Positions 7,956 through 19,026 of a stretch of 64,000 bases of DNA are shown here, in pieces. The position numbers and the translations under genes were made by a program. Origin of the DNA: Caulobacter sp. UNC358MFTsu5.1. Its GTDB lineage: Bacteria; Pseudomonadota; Alphaproteobacteria; Caulobacterales; Caulobacteraceae. Positions within the stretch are counted from its first letter, which is position 1; the number at the start of each line of letters is the position of its first letter. Where the stretch lies: NCBI RefSeq assembly GCF_000712075.1, contig NZ_JONW01000008.1, positions 310,001 to 374,000 of the forward strand. Direction: 5' to 3'. The notes beneath the pieces are model-generated. The model saw nothing but the letters and a program-made list of their open reading frames with translations, ran no database searches and was not told where the DNA came from.

Positions 7956-8696
7956 ATGACCAACCAAAGCAACAAGGTAGCGATCGTCACCGGCGCCTCG
8001 GGCGGCATCGGCGCCGCGGTCTCGGAACGCCTGGCCCGCGACGGCTTCACCGTCGTCGTCAACTACGCCGGCAAGGCCCAGCCGGCCGAGGACCTGGTCC
8101 GCACGATCGAGGCGGCCGGCGGCAAGGCCGTCGCCCACCAGGCCGACATCGCCGACCCCGAGGCGGTCCGCAAGATGTTCGAGGCCGCCCGCACGGCCTT
8201 CGGCGGCGTCGACGTGCTGGTCAACAACGCCGGGATCATGAAGCTGGCGACCATCGCCGACAGCGACGACGCCCTGTTCGACAGCCAGATCGCCGTCAAC
8301 CTGAAGGGCACGTTCAACACCCTGCGCGAGGCGGCCCGGCAACTGCGCGACGGCGGGCGGATCGTCAACGTCTCATCCAGCGTGGTGGGCCTGCTGCAGC
8401 CGACCTACGGCGTCTACGCGGCGACCAAGGCGGCGGTCGAGGCCATGACCAGCATCCTGACCAAGGAGCTGCGCGGCCGGAACATCACCGTCAACGCCAT
8501 CGCCCCCGGCCCTACCGCGACGAAGCTGTTCCTCGACGGCAAGCCGCAGGCGGTGATCGACCACCTGGCCAAGCTGGCCCCGCTGGAACGCCTGGGCCAG
8601 CCCGAGGACATCGCCGCCGCCATCGCCTTCCTGGTCGGCCCCGACGGCTCGTGGATCAACGGCCAGACCCTGCGCGCCAACGGCGGGATCATCTGA
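7956..8696 (+). CDS. Short-chain dehydrogenase/reductase (SDR)
   Basis: 246 residues from ATG 7956, which has GGAGAG just upstream; an in-frame start at 7935 is less likely. It is a classical SDR with the cofactor motif TGASGGIG at the N-terminus, NNAG after strand 4, catalytic Ser in VSSSV and the YxxxK pair in YAATK. The C-terminus ends with the glycine-rich NGQTLRANGGII seen in FabG-like enzymes. It is an NAD(P)-dependent oxidoreductase of unknown substrate in the cytoplasm. It is followed 55 bases later by a second SDR on the same strand and is divergent from the LysR gene that probably regulates it. Confidence 0.93.
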   Translation: MTNQSNKVAIVTGASGGIGAAVSERLARDGFTVVVNYAGKAQPAEDLVRTIEAAGGKAVAHQADIADPEAVRKMFEAARTAFGGVDVLVNNAGIMKLATIADSDDALFDSQIAVNLKGTFNTLREAARQLRDGGRIVNVSSSVVGLLQPTYGVYAATKAAVEAMTSILTKELRGRNITVNAIAPGPTATKLFLDGKPQAVIDHLAKLAPLERLGQPEDIAAAIAFLVGPDGSWINGQTLRANGGII

Positions 8697-8751
8697 TCCC
8701 CCACCCCGCCTTCACGCCCCTCCCCGACACACCCCTTCAAGGACAAGTCCA

Positions 8752-9660
8752 ATGACCACCCAGAACCAAGTCATCGTCGTCACCGGCGCCTCCAGCGGCT
8801 TCGGTCTGCTCAGCGCCCAGGCCCTGGCCCGCCAAGGCCACACCGTCTACGCCTCGATGCGCGAGACGGAAGGCCGCAACGCGCCGCGGGTCGCCGAGAT
8901 CGCCGCCTACGCCAGAGACAACGGCGTCGACCTGCGCACGGTCGAGCTGGACGTCGCCAGCGACGCCTCGGTCGAGGCCGGGATCGCCAGGATCATCGCC
9001 GACAACGGCCGCCTGGACGTGATCGTCCACAACGCCGGCCACATGAGCTTCGGCCCGGCCGAGGCCTTCACGCCCGAGCAGTTCGCCCAGCTCTACGACG
9101 TCAACGTGCTGTCGACCCAGCGGGTCAACCGCGCCGCCCTTCCGCAGCTGCGCAAGCAGGGCAAGGGGCTGGTGGTCTGGGTCTCGTCCAGCTCGACGCG
9201 CGGCGGCACGCCGCCCTACCTGTCGCCCTACTTCGCGGCCAAGGCGGCGATGGACAGCCTGGCGGTGTCGTACTCCACCGAACTGGCGCGCTGGGGGATC
9301 GAGACCTCGATCATCGTGCCCGGCGCCTTCACCCAGGGCACCAACCACTTCGCCCACTCCGGCAAGCCCGCCGACGCCGCGCGGGCCGCCGAGTACGAGG
9401 ACGGCCCCTATGCCGGGGTCGCCAAGATGGCGCTGGACGGCCTGGCCGCCCTGGAGCCGGCCGACGCCGACGCGGGCGAGGTGGCGCGGGCCATCGCCAA
9501 GGTGGTCGACACCGAGTTCGGCAAGCGTCCGTTCCGCGTCCACATCGACCCGTCGCAGGACGGCGCCGAGGTCGTCAACGGCGTGGCCGACAGGGTGCGG
9601 GCCGAGATGTATCGCCGGATCGGCCTGGAGGACCTGCTGAAGCCCGCCACGATCGGCTGA
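8752..9660 (+). CDS. Short-chain dehydrogenase/reductase, extended-length paralogue
   Basis: 302 residues, longer than the usual 250. It shows the cofactor motif TGASSGFG, NAGHMSFGP, Ser in WVSSSS and YxxxK as YFAAK, giving a complete Ser-Tyr-Lys triad. The C-terminal extra 50 residues (FRVHIDPSQDGAEVVN...) resemble the group of SDRs that act on larger or lipophilic substrates. The ribosome binding site is AAGGA before ATG 8752. It probably forms an operon with the preceding SDR under the divergent LysR regulator. The substrate is unknown. Confidence 0.92.
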   Translation: MTTQNQVIVVTGASSGFGLLSAQALARQGHTVYASMRETEGRNAPRVAEIAAYARDNGVDLRTVELDVASDASVEAGIARIIADNGRLDVIVHNAGHMSFGPAEAFTPEQFAQLYDVNVLSTQRVNRAALPQLRKQGKGLVVWVSSSSTRGGTPPYLSPYFAAKAAMDSLAVSYSTELARWGIETSIIVPGAFTQGTNHFAHSGKPADAARAAEYEDGPYAGVAKMALDGLAALEPADADAGEVARAIAKVVDTEFGKRPFRVHIDPSQDGAEVVNGVADRVRAEMYRRIGLEDLLKPATIG

Positions 9661-9690
9661 CGCCCATAAAAATCCGCCCGCCCCGGCGAA

Positions 9691-9760
9691 GGTCGGGACC
9701 CAGGCCGCCCATCCCGACCCGCCTCCACGACAGGTCCGGAAAACCGGCTTGGGTCCCGAT
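9691..9760. repeat. Inverted repeat with GGGACCCA arms
   Basis: Left arm GGTCGGGACCCAGGCCG and right arm CGGCTTGGGTCCCGAT are imperfect reverse complements about 35 bases apart. It follows the second SDR gene and precedes the convergent OmpA-like gene. The shared GGGACCCAGG core links it to the 25607-25718 element. Confidence 0.6.
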
Positions 9761-9833
9761 GTTCGTCAGGACGAGCGGAGAGAAGGGATCATCGCCCAGC
9801 CGGACGCAGGGCGATGATCGCGTTCAGGACCTG

Positions 9834-10403
9834 CTAGGCCAGGACCTGGATCACCACGCGGCGGTTCTGGGCGCGGCCGTCGGGGGTGTCGTTGGGGGCC
9901 ACCGGATCGTCCTCGCCGTACGAGATGGTGGCCATGCGGTTCAGGGGCACGCCCTGCTTGCTGAGGAACTTGCGCACCGTCTCGGCGCGCTCGCCGCCCA
10001 GGCCTTCGTTGTACTTCGGGTCGCCGGTGTTGTCGGTGAAGCCCTGGATCTCGAGATAGACGTTCTTGTTGTCGCCCTTCAGCTTGCTGGCGAAGTCGGC
10101 CAGGCGCTGTTCGGCTTCCGGCGACAGCTCATGCTGGTTGGTGGGGAACTTCACCGAGTCGTCGCTCAGCACCACCGAGTACAGGAACTTGCCTTCCGCC
10201 AGCTTGCCGGCGTCGGTCGCACGCTTCAGCGCTTCCTGACTGGTGCGGTCCACCTCGGCCAGTTTGCTGTCGGTGCTGTCGACCCGCGTGTTCACCGCGC
10301 CGACCTGATCGTTGACGTAGCCCTTGGTCGCGCAGCCGCTGACCGCCAGGCCGCCAGCCACCAGAGCGCTCACCATCATCATCCTATAATTCACGCTAAT
10401 CAT
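9834..10403 (-). CDS. OmpA-family peptidoglycan-associated lipoprotein
   Basis: 189 residues from ATG 10403, preceded by GGAAGGGTG. A lipoprotein signal ends in the lipobox VSGC. A short coiled-coil-prone stretch follows (VDSTDSKLAEVDRTSQEALK), and then the OmpA C-terminal domain with IQGFTDNTGDPKYNEGLGGERAETVRKFL and the RAQNRRV signature of peptidoglycan binding. It is predicted to tether the outer membrane to the wall. Monocistronic by position. It differs from Pal in carrying the coiled-coil linker, and no tol-pal genes are nearby. Confidence 0.9.
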   Translation of the reverse strand: MISVNYRMMMVSALVAGGLAVSGCATKGYVNDQVGAVNTRVDSTDSKLAEVDRTSQEALKRATDAGKLAEGKFLYSVVLSDDSVKFPTNQHELSPEAEQRLADFASKLKGDNKNVYLEIQGFTDNTGDPKYNEGLGGERAETVRKFLSKQGVPLNRMATISYGEDDPVAPNDTPDGRAQNRRVVIQVLA

Positions 10404-10732
10404 GGGACACCCTTCCACCTTTGTTTCAACTCCGAGCACCAAGCTGAACCGTTCGACAGTTCAGCAGCGGCGCTTCGTCAGTTGAAAACCGACATTCGAA
10501 AGAGGCGAATTCTGGGCCTGTTCTAGACAGACTTAGCCATTCTCACGAACATCTCTACGCCGCTTCTTAGTAACGCGCGCGTACGCGCAAACCGGCCAAA
10601 GGTTCCCGATAAATATTTGCGATATGTGAGGGCTGAGAGGTCATCCTGGACCTCTTTTCCGCTCTTCGCCAGACAGAAAAAACGGGCGCGCCCATCGGAC
10701 GCGCCCGTTCCAGATTCGGCGGTGACGCAGCG
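10404..10732. other. 329-bp non-coding stretch between the OmpA-like gene and clpB
   Basis: It holds the upstream region of the OmpA-like gene, a GC palindrome (GCGCGTACGCGC), an AT-rich block around 10610-10625, a plus-strand hairpin at 10636-10655 (AGAGGTC/GACCTCT) followed by TTT, and the clpB terminator at 10677-10708. The plus-strand hairpin has no plus-strand gene upstream, so a small RNA cannot be excluded, but nothing else supports one. Confidence 0.5.
10677..10708 (-). terminator. Rho-independent terminator of clpB
   Basis: 9-bp perfect stem ACGGGCGCG/CGCGCCCGT with a 9-base loop. On the minus strand it is followed by a run of six U, beginning 24 bases after the clpB stop. Confidence 0.9.
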
Positions 10733-13324
<2,592 letters not shown>

Positions 13325-13392
13325 ACGGTATCCCCTCCAAAGGCGGATTTGGGCCGTTCGCCTCCATCGAGCACGAACGACCTCGGACAGGG

Positions 13393-13422
13393 ATTTAGGT
13401 GTGGCCGATCAGCCACACAAGG
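13393..13422 (-). promoter_or_regulatory. Hairpin and possible heat-shock promoter upstream of clpB
   Basis: A 7-bp perfect stem GTGTGGC/GCCACAC (13399-13418) lies just past the M48 peptidase stop and could end that transcript. On the minus strand the same stretch reads CTTGTGT then, 15 bases later, CCTAAAT, a loose match to sigma-32 elements (CTTGAAA, CCCCAT). Both readings are tentative. Confidence 0.3.
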
Positions 13423-13423
13423 T

Positions 13424-14161
13424 TCACCAGCCGCGTTGGACGATATAGTTTTGCAGGGCCGCGATCCGGGTGGCGTCCGACGGGTGGGTCGAGGCGAACT
13501 GCGGCGTGCCGGACCCGCCCTGGGCCTGCATGTGCTCCCACAGGGTCACCGCCTCGCGCGGGCGATAGCCGGCCCGCTGCATGTAGTCGACGCCCAGGCG
13601 GTCGGCCTCCAGTTCCTGCTTGCGCGAGAACGGCAGCAGGATGCCGTACTTGGCCGCGTCGCCGCCGTAGGTCGAGATCGCCCGCCCCGTGTCGCCGCCC
13701 GCATAGGCGCCCAGGACGCCCAGCAGCAGGCTGGAGGTCATGTTCTGCGACTGGCGCTCGGCGGCGTGGTGGGCCACGACGTGGCCGGTCTCGTGGCCGA
13801 TCACGGCGGCCAACTGGTCGTCGTTGTCGACGATCTTCAACAGGCCCGTGGTGACCCCCACATGGCCGCCGGGCAGCACGAAGGCGTTGGGCGAGGCGTC
13901 CTCGAACACCGCGTAGTCCCAGGGCCGGTCGCCCAGGCCTGCGGCGTTGACCACCCGCTGGCCCACGGCGCGGACACGGGCGTTGGCCGCCTTGTCGGGA
14001 CTGACCTTGCTCTTGGTCAGGGCCTGGTTCCAGGCCTGCTCGCCGGCCTTGGTCAGGCTGGAGTCGTCGACGATCGTCATCTGCTGACGACCCAGCTCGG
14101 GATTGTACGCGCAGGCCGACAGCGCCAGGGCGGCGAGGCCGAGGGAAAAGATGCGACGCAT
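13424..14161 (-). CDS. M48-family periplasmic metalloprotease lipoprotein
   Basis: 245 residues. The N-terminus MRRIFSLGLAALALSAC is a lipoprotein signal with its cysteine at 17. The zinc motif HExxH appears as HETGH in AAVIGHETGHVVAHHAAE, and the third ligand is in the downstream ELEADRLGVDYM (ExxxD) segment; ASTHPSD near the end is also typical of Loi/BepA-like M48 peptidases. It probably degrades or helps fold outer-membrane proteins in the periplasm. The gene lies between clpB and the M20 peptidase on the same strand, consistent with an envelope and proteostasis neighbourhood. Confidence 0.93.
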   Translation of the reverse strand: MRRIFSLGLAALALSACAYNPELGRQQMTIVDDSSLTKAGEQAWNQALTKSKVSPDKAANARVRAVGQRVVNAAGLGDRPWDYAVFEDASPNAFVLPGGHVGVTTGLLKIVDNDDQLAAVIGHETGHVVAHHAAERQSQNMTSSLLLGVLGAYAGGDTGRAISTYGGDAAKYGILLPFSRKQELEADRLGVDYMQRAGYRPREAVTLWEHMQAQGGSGTPQFASTHPSDATRIAALQNYIVQRGW

Positions 14162-14265
14162 GATGTCTCTCCAGCACGAGCCAGAACCGCTACCGATTGT
14201 ATCGGCGCGGCCCGGGCCCGAACAGATCAGGGTTCACCCGATATCGGGAAAGCGCGCGGGGCGGG

Positions 14266-15696
14266 TCACTTCCCGTCCGCGTACAGCTTGACCACCTCGT
14301 ACAGGAACTGGCGGCCGTTCATCAGGGCCTTGACCTGGATGCGCTCGTTCAGGCCGTGGATGTGGTCGCCGTCCACGCCCGCCATCAGGCCCGACAGGCC
14401 GTAGGTCGGGACGCCCGCCGCGTTGGTGAAGCGGCCGTCGGTGGCGCCGGTCAGCATGGCCGGGATGAACGGGACGCCCGGCCAGATCTTGGCGGCGACC
14501 TTGGTGGCCGGGGCCATGATCCGGGGCGTCAGCGGCGGCGGCGGGCTGACCGGATCGGGGTCCTGGGCCAGGGTGATCTTGATGGCCGGATCAGCGACGA
14601 TCTCCTGGAGTTGGTCGCGGATGACCTTGGGGTCGTTGCCCGGCAGGATGCGGCAGTTGACGTTGGCCTTGGCGCGCTGCGGCAGGGCGTTGGGCGCGTG
14701 GCCGGCCTCGACCATGGTGGCCACGCACGTGGTGCGCATCATGCTGTTGCGGCCCGGGTCGCGGGCCAGGATGGCGGCGGCCGCCGCGTCGCCCGGATTG
14801 GCGACCATGGCGCGCATGGCGCCGGCCACCTCGGGATCGGGCTCGATCTTGGCGTTCTGCTCGTAATAGCCCTTGGTGGCGTCGTTCAGGGCGATCGGGA
14901 AGTCGTAGGCGCCCAGCCGCGCCAGGCCGTTGGCCAGGTGGTAGATCGCGTTGTCCTTGATCGGGCGCGACGAGTGGCCGCCGGCGTTCGTCACTTCCAG
15001 CGTGTAGTCCATATAGACCTTCTCGCCGACCTGGATGCCCAGCAGGCGGGGCTGGCCCTTCTCGTCCAGCTGGCTGTCGTCGCCCTCGTTCAGGGCGAAG
15101 TCGGCCTTCATGGCCTGCGGATACTTCTCCAGCAGCCAGGGCACGCTGTTGAACTGGCCGCCCTCCTCGCCGCAGGTGAGGGCCAGCTTGATGTCGCGCT
15201 TGGGCTTGAAGCCCTCCTGCTTGTAGCGGACCAGGCTGTCGGTGAAGATCGCCGCCATGGCTTTGTCGTCGCTGGCGCCGCGGGCGTAGAAGTAGCCGTT
15301 CTCCTCGACCAGCTTGAACGGATCGCGCTCCCAGTCCTCGCGCTTGGCCTCGACCACGTCGATGTGGGCCATCAGCAGGATCGCCCCGGCCTTGGGGTCC
15401 TTGCCATGCAGGGTGGCCAGCAGGGCGCCGGCCTTGGGGTGCTCGTCGGGGAAGACCACCTGCACGTCGCTGTCGGCGAAGCCCGCCGCCTTCAGCCGCG
15501 CGCCCATGGCCTGGGCCGCCGCCGTGCAGCTGCCGACCGAGGCGGTGGTGTTGATCTCGACCAGCTCCTTGTAGAGCCCGCGGAAGGCGGCTTCATCCGC
15601 CGACTGAGCTTTGGCGGAGGTCGCGGCCAGGGCCGGCGCGACAAGCGCCGACAAGGCGGCCGCCGTCAGGAGAAAGGTCTTGGTCTTGCCGCGCAC
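14266..15696 (-). CDS. Exported M20/M25/M40-family metallopeptidase
   Basis: 476 residues. A Sec signal peptide (MRGKTKTFLLTAAALSALVAPALA) is followed by a dizinc peptidase domain: HxD as MAHIDVVEA, catalytic Glu pair in LTCGEEGGQ, and HSSRP at the start of the dimerisation insert. It resembles the carboxypeptidase/dipeptidase-like M20 enzymes exported by Caulobacterales, likely acting on peptides in the periplasm. 104 bases separate it from the M48 gene downstream. The exact substrate is unknown. Confidence 0.92.
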   Translation of the reverse strand: MRGKTKTFLLTAAALSALVAPALAATSAKAQSADEAAFRGLYKELVEINTTASVGSCTAAAQAMGARLKAAGFADSDVQVVFPDEHPKAGALLATLHGKDPKAGAILLMAHIDVVEAKREDWERDPFKLVEENGYFYARGASDDKAMAAIFTDSLVRYKQEGFKPKRDIKLALTCGEEGGQFNSVPWLLEKYPQAMKADFALNEGDDSQLDEKGQPRLLGIQVGEKVYMDYTLEVTNAGGHSSRPIKDNAIYHLANGLARLGAYDFPIALNDATKGYYEQNAKIEPDPEVAGAMRAMVANPGDAAAAAILARDPGRNSMMRTTCVATMVEAGHAPNALPQRAKANVNCRILPGNDPKVIRDQLQEIVADPAIKITLAQDPDPVSPPPPLTPRIMAPATKVAAKIWPGVPFIPAMLTGATDGRFTNAAGVPTYGLSGLMAGVDGDHIHGLNERIQVKALMNGRQFLYEVVKLYADGK

Positions 15697-15773
15697 GGTC
15701 GCCCCCTAATGTTGTTGGGCGCGAGGCTAGGCGGGGTTTGGCGTCGAACGCAATGGGGGACGCCCAAAACGAC

Positions 15774-15802
15774 GTCATCCCCCGGCGAGGCCGAGGGATG
15801 AC
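15774..15802. repeat. GTCATCCC/GGGATGAC palindrome
   Basis: 8-bp perfect arms with a 13-base centre, downstream of the DUF4167 gene and just upstream of the M20 gene. It belongs to the same GTCATCCC-arm style as the elements at 534 and 25607. Confidence 0.65.
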
Positions 15803-15829
15803 TGAAGATCAGGCGATCGGTGGAGAGGT

Positions 15830-16951
15830 TCAGACCTCTTCCGACTCCGGCGCGGCGCTGCCTTCGAAGCTGCGCGGGGCGCGGCGGCGCTTGGGCTTGG
15901 CCGGAGCCTCGCCTTCGTCCGAGGTCGGCGCCGTCGGCGCGGCGTCGGCGGGAGCCTCGGCGCGGGGCGACTTGCGGCCCAGGAAGGCCGGGGCGTGGCT
16001 GACGTCGCCGTCCTGGCCGCGCAGCAGCGGCGAGGCCGGGGCCTCGGCGGTCAGCGGCGTGGCCTGCGGCTCGATCACGGCCATCGGATCGCGGTCGCGC
16101 GGGGCGCGGTCGCGGCGCGGACGTTCGCGGCGGCCCTCGCCGCCCTCGCGGGCCTGGCCTTCGCCCTCGGCGGCGGGTCGATCCTCACGGGGGCGGTCCT
16201 CGCGGGGACGGTCGTCGCGGAAGCGGTCTTCCCGCGGACGATCGTCGCGGGGACGGTCGTCACGGGGCCGATCCTCGCGAGGCCGGTCGTCGCGCGGGCG
16301 GTCGTCACGGGGACGATCATCGCGCGGACGATCGTCACGCTGGCCGTCGCGGGGGCGGTCGTCGCGGTCGCGCCAGCGGTCGCGGCGGCCCTGGCCGTCG
16401 CGGTCACGGTCGCGGTTCTGGTTGTTGTCGCGCTGGCCGTCGCGGGGACGGTCGTCGCGTTGCCCGTCACGCGGACGATCATCACGGGGGCGATCCTCGC
16501 GCGGACGGTTCTCGAACCGGTCGCGGCGGCCTTCGCCCTGGCCTTCGCCGCCCTCGCCCTCGGCCGGAGCCTCGGTCTGGGTCGCCTCGGGGGTTTCGGG
16601 CTGTTCTTCGGGCTCGGCCTCGAAGTCGATCTCGTACGCCGAATAGGCGTCCTTGCCGATGATGTCGCTGACCGGACGATTCGGCTGGATGGCGCGCAGG
16701 ACCCGGAAATAGTGCTCGGCGTGCTGCAGGTAGTTCTCGGCCAGGACCCGGTCGCCGGACGACGTCGCGTCGCGGGCCAGCTGCTGGTACTTCTCGTAGA
16801 CGCTCTGGGCCGCCCCGCGCACCTTCACGCCTTCGGGGCCGTTCGAATCGAAGGCCCGGTTGGCGTTGTGCTGCTGAGGCTTACCGCCGCTACCCGCCCC
16901 GCCGCGATTGTTGCGGCCGCGCTGGCGCTTCATGCCCTTGAAATCTCTCAT
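15830..16951 (-). CDS. DUF4167 domain protein with long Arg/Asp repeat tract
   Basis: 373 residues. The N-terminus MRDFKGMKRQRGRNNRG is basic and disordered. DUF4167 spans about residues 25-105 (RAFDSNGPEGVKVRGAAQSVYEKYQQLARDA, ENYLQHAEHYFRVL). From about residue 150 to 280 there are around 25 near-tandem RPRDD/RPRDGQRDD units. The tail is Ala/Pro/Glu-rich. DUF4167 proteins are widespread in alphaproteobacteria next to prmC; an RNA-associated role is suggested by the charged tail but is not established. The repeat tract is in frame and codon-level, so it is not a CRISPR or a mini-satellite outside coding sequence. 285 bases of non-coding DNA lie between it and prmC. Confidence 0.9.
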   Translation of the reverse strand: MRDFKGMKRQRGRNNRGGAGSGGKPQQHNANRAFDSNGPEGVKVRGAAQSVYEKYQQLARDATSSGDRVLAENYLQHAEHYFRVLRAIQPNRPVSDIIGKDAYSAYEIDFEAEPEEQPETPEATQTEAPAEGEGGEGQGEGRRDRFENRPREDRPRDDRPRDGQRDDRPRDGQRDNNQNRDRDRDGQGRRDRWRDRDDRPRDGQRDDRPRDDRPRDDRPRDDRPREDRPRDDRPRDDRPREDRFRDDRPREDRPREDRPAAEGEGQAREGGEGRRERPRRDRAPRDRDPMAVIEPQATPLTAEAPASPLLRGQDGDVSHAPAFLGRKSPRAEAPADAAPTAPTSDEGEAPAKPKRRRAPRSFEGSAAPESEEV

Positions 16952-17236
16952 CTTCTCTTCTGAACCTGTCCGGCGGCGATCGACGCGTCCGGTGTTTGGC
17001 CTCTGGAGCGGAGTGGAACCGTGTTGGGTCCTGCCTTCGATGTTCTAGAGACGCTGGTTTCCGTAGAGCCTCCGCCCGGTTCGGGCGCGGCGATCAGCCG
17101 GGTCGGCCGGTCGCGCCTGCCAGGGGAGTATCGCGATCATCGAGACGATCGCTGTTCCCGTCACCCGGCGTTTTGGAAGGAGACGTTATTCGTCTACCGC
17201 CTCACGACAGGGTTTCCAAGGAATTTTTCAAAACGG

Positions 17237-18085
17237 CTATTTCGTACCGGTGACAACGCGGTCGTTGACCGACAGATCCTTGATGGTCCGCACGTTCTTC
17301 GCGCCGGCCGCCTTGAACAGGGCCTCGACGGCCTCCGCCTGGTCGTAGCCGATCTCGACGGCGAACATCGCGCCGGGCTTGAGCACCCGCAGGATCTCGC
17401 CGGCCAGGAAGCGATAGGCGTCCAGGCCGTCCGGGCCGCCGTCCAGGGCCAGGCGCGGCTCGTGGTCGCGCACCTCGGGCTCCAGGGTCTCAATCACGTC
17501 GGTGGCGATGTAGGGCGGGTTGGACACCACCAGGTCGAAGCTCTCGTCGCCCAGGCCGTTGGTCCAGTCGCCGCGCAGCAGGGCCACGCGGCCGGACAGG
17601 TCCAGGTTGGCGGCGTTCTCGCGGGCCACGGCCAGGGCCTCCTCCGAGACGTCGATGCCCAGGCCCTTGGCGGCCGGGCGCTCGGCCAGCACCGCCAGCA
17701 GGATCGTGCCCGAGCCGACGCCCAGGTCCAGCATGTTGAAGCTCATGGCCTCGGGGAAGGCCTTCAGCACCTCGTCGACGATGACCTCGGTCTCGGGGCG
17801 CGGGGTCAGGACGTCCTTGTTGACCTGCAGCAGGATCTTCCAGAACCCCTTGCGGCCGATGATGTGGCTGACCGGCTCGCGCGCGACGCGGCGGTTCAGG
17901 AAGTCCTCGAGGGTCGCCATCTGGGCGTCGGTCAGCACGCGGTAGGGATCGCTGATGATGTCGGTACGGGTGACGTCGGCGGCCACCTCCAGCAGCAGGC
18001 GGGCGTCGATGGCCGGCTGGTCGATCTGAACGGACTTCAGACGATCCTTGGCGGCGTTCCAGGCTTTGACGAGGGTCAGGGTCAT
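17237..18085 (-). CDS. prmC: Release factor glutamine N5-methyltransferase PrmC (HemK)
   Basis: 282 residues. It has an N-terminal helical domain, then a SAM-binding fold with DLGVGSGTILLAVLAE and the catalytic NPPY in VVSNPPYIATD at about residue 188. It methylates the Gln of the GGQ loop in release factors 1 and 2, raising termination efficiency. It is normally adjacent to prfA, but here prfA is about 5.7 kb upstream on the same strand, with a block of four unrelated genes in between. The start MTLTLVKAWNAAKDRL is the first of the open frame with homologous sequence. Confidence 0.96.
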   Translation of the reverse strand: MTLTLVKAWNAAKDRLKSVQIDQPAIDARLLLEVAADVTRTDIISDPYRVLTDAQMATLEDFLNRRVAREPVSHIIGRKGFWKILLQVNKDVLTPRPETEVIVDEVLKAFPEAMSFNMLDLGVGSGTILLAVLAERPAAKGLGIDVSEEALAVARENAANLDLSGRVALLRGDWTNGLGDESFDLVVSNPPYIATDVIETLEPEVRDHEPRLALDGGPDGLDAYRFLAGEILRVLKPGAMFAVEIGYDQAEAVEALFKAAGAKNVRTIKDLSVNDRVVTGTK

Positions 18086-18143
18086 GAGGCGGGGTCTTAC
18101 TCCGCCTCGCGCGCGGAGGCGACCTCTCGGTGTTCAAATTTCG

Positions 18144-18905
18144 TCAGGCGAGGCTGACCTCGTCCCCCTCGCGCACAGCCCCGCCCTCGTCCACGCGCAG
18201 GTAGACGCCGCACAGCATGTGGCCGTAGTGGTCGAACAGGGCCTTCACGATCTCGATGTCGCGCTCGGCGGTGACCGGGTCGACGTGGGTGGCGGCGCAG
18301 CGGACGATGGGCTTCAGCACCTCCGCCCTCGCCTCGCCCACCCTCATCGCCCGGCCGGTCCGGTCGTTCTCGGCCCAGGCCGGCCAGCCCTCGACATAGA
18401 GGTTGGCGCGGAAGCGCAGGGGATCGACCGGCCGGCCCAGCCGGGCCTCCAGGTCGCGCACGCTGGCCAGGTTGACGATCGAGACATAGCCGCTGCGGCT
18501 GTCCATGAACCGGTGGTCGCCCGGCCCCTCGACCACGCGCAGCGGGCCCTGGGCCTCGTCGCCCAACAGGCCGGCCAGCCAGGCCTCGAAGCCGCGCCGT
18601 CCGTCGGCCCCGCGCAGGTCGCCGGCGAAGTCCGGCCGGCCCTCGGCGCGGGCGCTGAACACCCCGCTCGCCTCGTCATAGGCGGTGCGGGCCTTGGCCA
18701 CGGCCGGGATCTTGGCCAGCACCGTGAACCGCATCTTCGAGATGTGGCCCGGGGCTTCGGGATCGAAGCCGCTGGGGCCGTCCTCGACGGCGTACAGCCG
18801 GTCGCACGGGAAGCATCGGCCCGCGACCAGCTCGGCCCCCGCCAGGCGCTCGGGCGTGAACCCCTTGACGGGGTGGCGGTAGAGGCTGGCGATCCGGGCG
18901 TGCAT
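18144..18905 (-). CDS. MOSC domain-containing protein
   Basis: 253 residues from ATG 18905. The longer frame starting at 19055 would overlap the divergent YihY region and adds low-complexity sequence. The N-terminus MHARIASLYRHPVKGFTPERL is the MOSC N-terminal beta-barrel. The C-terminal MOSC domain contains LRFRANLYVEGWPAWAE and a conserved cysteine in IVRCAATHVDP. MOSC proteins bind molybdenum or sulfur carriers and act in metal-sulfur transfer or N-hydroxylated base reduction. It ends 58 bases from the prmC start, so the two may be co-transcribed, but this pairing is not typical. The partner enzyme is unknown. Confidence 0.9.
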   Translation of the reverse strand: MHARIASLYRHPVKGFTPERLAGAELVAGRCFPCDRLYAVEDGPSGFDPEAPGHISKMRFTVLAKIPAVAKARTAYDEASGVFSARAEGRPDFAGDLRGADGRRGFEAWLAGLLGDEAQGPLRVVEGPGDHRFMDSRSGYVSIVNLASVRDLEARLGRPVDPLRFRANLYVEGWPAWAENDRTGRAMRVGEARAEVLKPIVRCAATHVDPVTAERDIEIVKALFDHYGHMLCGVYLRVDEGGAVREGDEVSLA

Positions 18906-19026
18906 GGCGCGCAAGGTCGGCGACGACTCGGGGCTTGGCAAGACGCGGGCTCGGCGAGGTCGCGATCCGTGCGTTCGGGCGGAACGGAGCGGCGCCGCGC
19001 GTGTTCCTCCAGCGGAGGGCCAGACC

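Noticed and set aside
16160-16510. Regular short repeats resembling a CRISPR array
   Set aside because: Units are 15-30 bases, in frame and encode RPRDD-type residues of the DUF4167 protein; no constant spacer length and no cas genes.
15738-16646. Arg/Ser-rich plus-strand frame with RGRSSRG repeats
   Set aside because: Produced by the opposite strand of the RPRDD repeat tract.
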